Origin: an uncultured Verrucomicrobiota bacterium | Lineage (GTDB): Bacteria; Verrucomicrobiota; Verrucomicrobiae; Verrucomicrobiales; DEV007 | Reading direction: 5' to 3' | DNA: 26,115 nucleotides | NCBI GenBank assembly: GCA_902591645.1 | Contig: CACJBM010000024.1 | Span: forward strand, 1-26,115 | In this document: piece after piece, positions 22,962 to 26,115 of the stretch | How positions within the stretch are numbered: the first letter of the stretch is position 1 | Layout: each line of letters starts with the position of its first letter | Translations under genes and position numbers: made by a program | The notes under the pieces: generated by a model | What the model was told of the DNA's origin: nothing | The model's input: the letters and a program-made list of their open reading frames with translations, nothing else | The model's database searches: none

Positions 22962-24317
22962 ATGACAACGGGCTCAGAGGACACTCCAAAACTTTGTACT
23001 GCACCATTCTTTTATAGGCAGTGGGAAGTTATAAGAGATCCATCGAGATTCATAAATTCCTTGATAAAGAAATTTGGTGATTTCATCTACTACAGAGGAG
23101 TGATTAATTTTTACCTTATAAATAATGCATCTCTAATCAAAAAAGTACTAAACGAAACGCACCGTAATTTTGACAAAAACACAGTCATTTATAATCGATT
23201 TAGAAATGCTTTTGGGAACGGATTAGTCACAGCTGAAGGATCTCATTGGAGGCGTCAAAGGAAATTAATTCAACCTTCATTTAGGCCCAAATTGATTGAG
23301 GGGTTTTCTCAAATCATGCTAAGCTCTAGCAATAGAACTATTGATCGGTGGGGTAAGTTTTGTGAGTCCAAGACTACATTTAATCTTACGGAGGAAATGA
23401 ACATGTTAACGCTTGAGATTGCCGGAAAATCGTTGTTAAGCGACGGATTTACTCGTGCGGCTAAAGATATTATTAGGTGGACTCATGTTATAAATAAATA
23501 TAGCGCAGGAATTCCGTTCCCAATTATCAACAAGAAATGGTTTCCTAGCCCACTTAATTTTAAATTAAGGCGCGCATTAAAAGAATATAGATCTTTCATT
23601 TCAAAGACCATTGAGGCTCGGAAAGGCAATGATCAGGGAGATGACCTCTTGTCCGTATTTTTAAGTATGAGGGACGAAGAGACTGGTCAGCGCATGGAAG
23701 AGGATGAGATAGCAGAAGAGGTCCTTGGTGTAATTGTGGGTGGACAGGAAACTTCCGCTACGGCTCTGGTCTGGACTCTTTACGAGTTGAGTCTGAATGC
23801 TGAAGTCGAAGAGAAATTATTAAATGAGATCATGAATGTGACGTCTGGGGAACAGATGGATTTTTCCAAGATTGGGGAATTAAAGTATATGAAGATGGTG
23901 ATTCAGGAATCGATGAGGTTACACCCACCATTTTGGTTTGAAAATCGAAACGCAATGCATGATGTGGAGTTAGGGGGAGTTCGCATCAAAAAAGGTTCAA
24001 TGATTGCGATTAGTCGATATGCGTTACATCGCAATACAGATTATTGGGATGATCCGGAAACGTTTAATCCTGACCGATTCGATGAAGGATCTTCTAGAGA
24101 AAATAGTAGAGTGGACTCATTTGCCTACCAGCCATTTAGTAGTGGACCAAGGGTATGCATTGGCCGTCATTTTGCAATGATGGAGATGACGATTATTCTG
24201 TGCTCCATGTTGCAAAGATATAAGTTCCGAGTAGATCCTCATTACAAACACAAAGTTGCCACGAACTTGACAATGGAGCCTAAGGGTGGGCTGCCGGTCA
24301 TTCTTGAAAGGAGATAG
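22962..24317 (+). CDS. Cytochrome P450
   Basis: A 451-residue soluble-type P450 monooxygenase. The I-helix oxygen-activation motif is GGQETS at 260-265, the K-helix ExxR is E316-x-x-R319, and the heme loop FSSGPRVCIG holds the cysteine ligand C399. The N-terminal region has no convincing membrane anchor; WRRQRKLIQPSFRPK is the C-helix typical of CYP4/CYP102-like fatty-acid or terpene hydroxylases. No ferredoxin, flavodoxin or reductase gene is in the window, so electrons must come from elsewhere. A membrane protein and a KAS III-like ketosynthase follow on the same strand, so it may tailor a lipid or polyketide made by them. Alternatively it belongs to the catabolic cassette before it. Substrate unknown. 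Confidence 0.95.
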   Translation: MTTGSEDTPKLCTAPFFYRQWEVIRDPSRFINSLIKKFGDFIYYRGVINFYLINNASLIKKVLNETHRNFDKNTVIYNRFRNAFGNGLVTAEGSHWRRQRKLIQPSFRPKLIEGFSQIMLSSSNRTIDRWGKFCESKTTFNLTEEMNMLTLEIAGKSLLSDGFTRAAKDIIRWTHVINKYSAGIPFPIINKKWFPSPLNFKLRRALKEYRSFISKTIEARKGNDQGDDLLSVFLSMRDEETGQRMEEDEIAEEVLGVIVGGQETSATALVWTLYELSLNAEVEEKLLNEIMNVTSGEQMDFSKIGELKYMKMVIQESMRLHPPFWFENRNAMHDVELGGVRIKKGSMIAISRYALHRNTDYWDDPETFNPDRFDEGSSRENSRVDSFAYQPFSSGPRVCIGRHFAMMEMTIILCSMLQRYKFRVDPHYKHKVATNLTMEPKGGLPVILERR

Positions 24318-24380
24318 GCTCAGAATCAACTCGATGAGGCTATAATTTAGTGCTTAGCATTATTTCATTATAAGGAGAGG

Positions 24381-24461
24381 GTGTTTAGTATCGATCAGGT
24401 TGATATTCACATTGAAATTATCGATAATCGCTATTTCATAATTGTGGTTATTATTTTATAG
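24381..24461 (+). CDS. Possible 26-residue hydrophobic peptide
   Basis: A GTG-started small frame of 26 codons begins right after AAGGAGAGG, the strongest Shine-Dalgarno-like string in the window, although the spacing is tight. The predicted peptide ends in a hydrophobic run (YFIIVVIIL), so it could be a small membrane peptide or a leader peptide. No homology can be claimed. The gap around it (24318-24503) otherwise holds only the palindrome described separately. Confidence 0.2.
   Translation: MFSIDQVDIHIEIIDNRYFIIVVIIL
24417..24428. promoter_or_regulatory. Perfect palindrome ATTATCGATAAT
   Basis: A 12-base perfect palindrome lies about 75 bases upstream of the unknown membrane-protein gene and inside the possible small frame. 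It could be an operator for the last genes, and a related TATCGAT occurs at 24389-24395. No further evidence. Confidence 0.3.
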
Positions 24462-24503
24462 AATGGCTCATTATTGTGTTTTGTTAGAGAATCATGAATA
24501 AAG

Positions 24504-25418
24504 ATGAATAAGTATCCATACATTCCAAAGGCGATGAATGATCTCTTCAAGGAAGAGAAAAAACGGATAGATTATCTTTTTCTTAGGCCGATTCTGTTAA
24601 TTGTATATTTTATCCTCAGGGTAGTGATCTTTCCGATAAAGTTTTTGATCCATCGGCGGCCGTTAGGATTTGAGGGCCGAATCATAGACGGTTTACTAGC
24701 TTTCGGATTAAAATATCTTGCGAGTCATGAGGCTGCGGATCTTTTAATTCGCCATATTCAAATCGAACCATTGACCTACCGTTTTTTGCTAAAGAATATT
24801 AAGGATAATGACGAAAATTCAGGACCGGATGACTTGAAGGAAATAGACCGCGCGGATTATCAAGAGACTGCGAGCAATCAAAAATTAAACGGTATCGAAG
24901 GAGATTTTAGCGTTCTCTCCTTTAAGGAAATGATAGCTAATAGTATGACGATAGGTCATGATGAGTTATCCTATGAAGTGGCGGACCGGTTCGATAGAGA
25001 GCTTTTCTTGAGAAATCTTAGCCAGCTACGAAAGGAGAAGCCTGAAGATCATAATCAGTACAGTAAAAAAATTCTAGAATTTAATAAGAAGTCTTCTTTT
25101 CAAGTCCTTGGATGCACAAATGTTGTAATGCTCATAGTTATAGTCATTAGCATTTTCGGCGACCTCAAAACGACAGTAAAAGCACTCAATTCATTTGGCT
25201 CCGATTCTGTTGTCCTTTGGGCGATGAAGCATATTTATAGTGATAACAAAGAAGTGCTAACGGACCTTGATTTTTATATGCAGGTCTATAACAACAGAAG
25301 CCATTACAATAGTAGTGTTTTCTTCTCTGATCCCAGTCAATATCTCTATTATCACATAGTATTTCATGAGTTTGTTTATAGTACATTACTAACGAAGTCC
25401 CCAGCCTCAGTATCGTAG
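24504..25418 (+). CDS. Two-helix membrane protein of unknown function
   Basis: A 304-residue protein. The first hydrophobic segment spans about 24-48 and is followed by HRRP, favouring a cytosolic loop there. The second lies at about 202-219 (GCTNVVMLIVIVISIFGD). Between them is a polar region with many acidic residues and histidines (SHEAADLLIRHIQIEP and TIGHDELSYEVADRFDREL), and the C-terminus has HIVFHEF. The His/Glu-rich pattern could bind metal, but no catalytic motif is certain. I have a faint memory of a DUF of this look (possibly DUF6999) next to DarB-like ketosynthases, and cannot confirm it. It sits between the P450 and the ketosynthase, 25 bases ahead of the latter, so a shared lipid-related pathway is likely by context. 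Confidence 0.7.
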   Translation: MNKYPYIPKAMNDLFKEEKKRIDYLFLRPILLIVYFILRVVIFPIKFLIHRRPLGFEGRIIDGLLAFGLKYLASHEAADLLIRHIQIEPLTYRFLLKNIKDNDENSGPDDLKEIDRADYQETASNQKLNGIEGDFSVLSFKEMIANSMTIGHDELSYEVADRFDRELFLRNLSQLRKEKPEDHNQYSKKILEFNKKSSFQVLGCTNVVMLIVIVISIFGDLKTTVKALNSFGSDSVVLWAMKHIYSDNKEVLTDLDFYMQVYNNRSHYNSSVFFSDPSQYLYYHIVFHEFVYSTLLTKSPASVS

Positions 25419-25443
25419 AGTTATTAATACAGAGGAAAAATAT

Positions 25444-26115
25444 ATGGATTGTTACATCACAGAGACTGGGAGTTTTCTTCCAGGGAATCCGATTAATAAT
25501 GAAGATATCTCGAAGTACATTGGAACGCTCGAAGGAGAATCAGAGATAAAAGAGAAGATCCTAAGAATGAACGGGATTAAGCAGCGCTATTATGCTCTTG
25601 ATCGGCATCAGGACCCGACTCATGACGTGTATGATCTTGCGGCTTTGGCCGTTAAAGATTGCTTGGATAGTTGTGGGCATAAGCAATCTATTGGATATCT
25701 ATCGACTGGCACTACCAATGCTCCGCTCGTTGCGCCGGGTCTTGCTAGCATTTTGCATGCGCGTTTAGCCGAAATGGGGATGCTCGAAGAAAGTATAGAA
25801 ATCAATTCGAATTCAGGAATCTGTACTTCTGCGGCACAATCAATCATTAATGCTTGTCGGGTAGTGCGATTAGGAGAGCAATCTTCAGCGCTCAGTGTTG
25901 GTGTTGAACAGCCATCGGATATTTTAAAATCAACATCCATTGACGTTCCATCTGACCGTGACTCTCATGCCGGAGACATCAAGAGCTCCGAGTGGTTCAT
26001 GTCAGTGTTTTTGCGTTTCATGCTTTCTGATGGTGCTGGTGCTTTTCTCATTGAAGATAAGCCCGCTCCTGACAGAATGTCTTTTCAGGTTAACTGGACC
26101 CATTCAAAGTCATTT
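25444..26115 (+). CDS. KAS III-like ketosynthase (StlD/DarB-like), 3' truncated by window
   Basis: An open frame of 224 codons runs to the last base, so the 3' end is missing. The product begins with a FabH-type fold: YITETGSFLPGNPINNEDI, then MNGIKQRYYALD, a block I associate with the DarB/StlD ketosynthases of dialkylresorcinol, stilbene and flexirubin-like pathways. The thiolase nucleophile is C127 in NSGICTSAAQS. MLSDGAGAFLIED is the usual strand after it. The catalytic histidine and asparagine normally lie beyond residue 230 and are not covered. GAGG sits eight bases before the ATG, one of few good ribosome sites here. Following a P450 and an unknown membrane protein, it suggests a specialised lipid or resorcinol cluster continuing to the right. 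Housekeeping FabH is a less likely alternative. Confidence 0.88.
   Translation, partial: MDCYITETGSFLPGNPINNEDISKYIGTLEGESEIKEKILRMNGIKQRYYALDRHQDPTHDVYDLAALAVKDCLDSCGHKQSIGYLSTGTTNAPLVAPGLASILHARLAEMGMLEESIEINSNSGICTSAAQSIINACRVVRLGEQSSALSVGVEQPSDILKSTSIDVPSDRDSHAGDIKSSEWFMSVFLRFMLSDGAGAFLIEDKPAPDRMSFQVNWTHSKSF

Noticed and set aside
24318..24503. A tRNA or small structured RNA in the gap after the P450 gene
   Set aside because: No cloverleaf arms or CCA-type end could be drawn; only short dyads are present.

Overview
This window looks like chromosomal DNA from a marine-type member of the Verrucomicrobiota. The inference rests on several lineage-flavoured proteins: a DUF1080 protein with the N-terminal WG-PP-QTRD-LP-GYG block, a stand-alone tandem-ACT protein, an MGDG-synthase-like glycosyltransferase, and a secreted sulfatase. 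Most start codons lack a Shine-Dalgarno sequence and instead have A/T-rich leaders. Base composition is moderate to low GC, with one clear GC-rich gene at 8604-9437. The window is gene-dense. There are no rRNA genes, tRNA genes, CRISPR arrays or insertion sequences that I can see, and no gap between genes longer than 300 bases.

Left part (1-4445, + strand): two secreted amidohydrolase-superfamily proteins run in tandem, one very long (two modules plus a beta-rich linker) and one short. Only one of the three modules keeps the metal-binding HxH. Next (4458-9437, all - strand, transcribed right to left) are a GC-rich secreted DUF1080 protein, a type I sulfatase, a trypsin/HtrA-like protease with PDZ and PA14 domains, and a Gfo/Idh/MocA dehydrogenase. 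Together they suggest handling of a sulfated or keto-sugar substrate outside the cytoplasm.

Centre (9601-19966): a single-pass membrane protein of unknown function and a tandem-ACT protein read rightward and face an MGDG-synthase-like glycosyltransferase. Then comes a rightward, tightly packed housekeeping run: mtnA (methionine salvage), tmk, holB, glycerate kinase and fabD, with overlaps at tmk/holB and glycerate kinase/fabD. Facing it is a leftward two-gene unit: a putative HExxH lipoprotein whose stop codon overlaps the start of selB, the selenocysteine-specific elongation factor.

Right part (20152-26115, + strand): a zinc-type alcohol/polyol dehydrogenase that has lost all four structural-zinc cysteines, an SDR dehydrogenase and a TIM-barrel isomerase/epimerase form a likely sugar or polyol catabolic cassette. 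They are followed by a cytochrome P450, an unrecognised two-helix membrane protein, and the first 224 codons of a KAS III-like (StlD/DarB-like) ketosynthase that runs off the window. The last genes may be the edge of a specialised lipid or resorcinol-type biosynthetic cluster. This edge, the lipoprotein-selB coupling, the protease-PDZ-PA14 fusion and the GC-rich DUF1080 gene are the best leads for something new.
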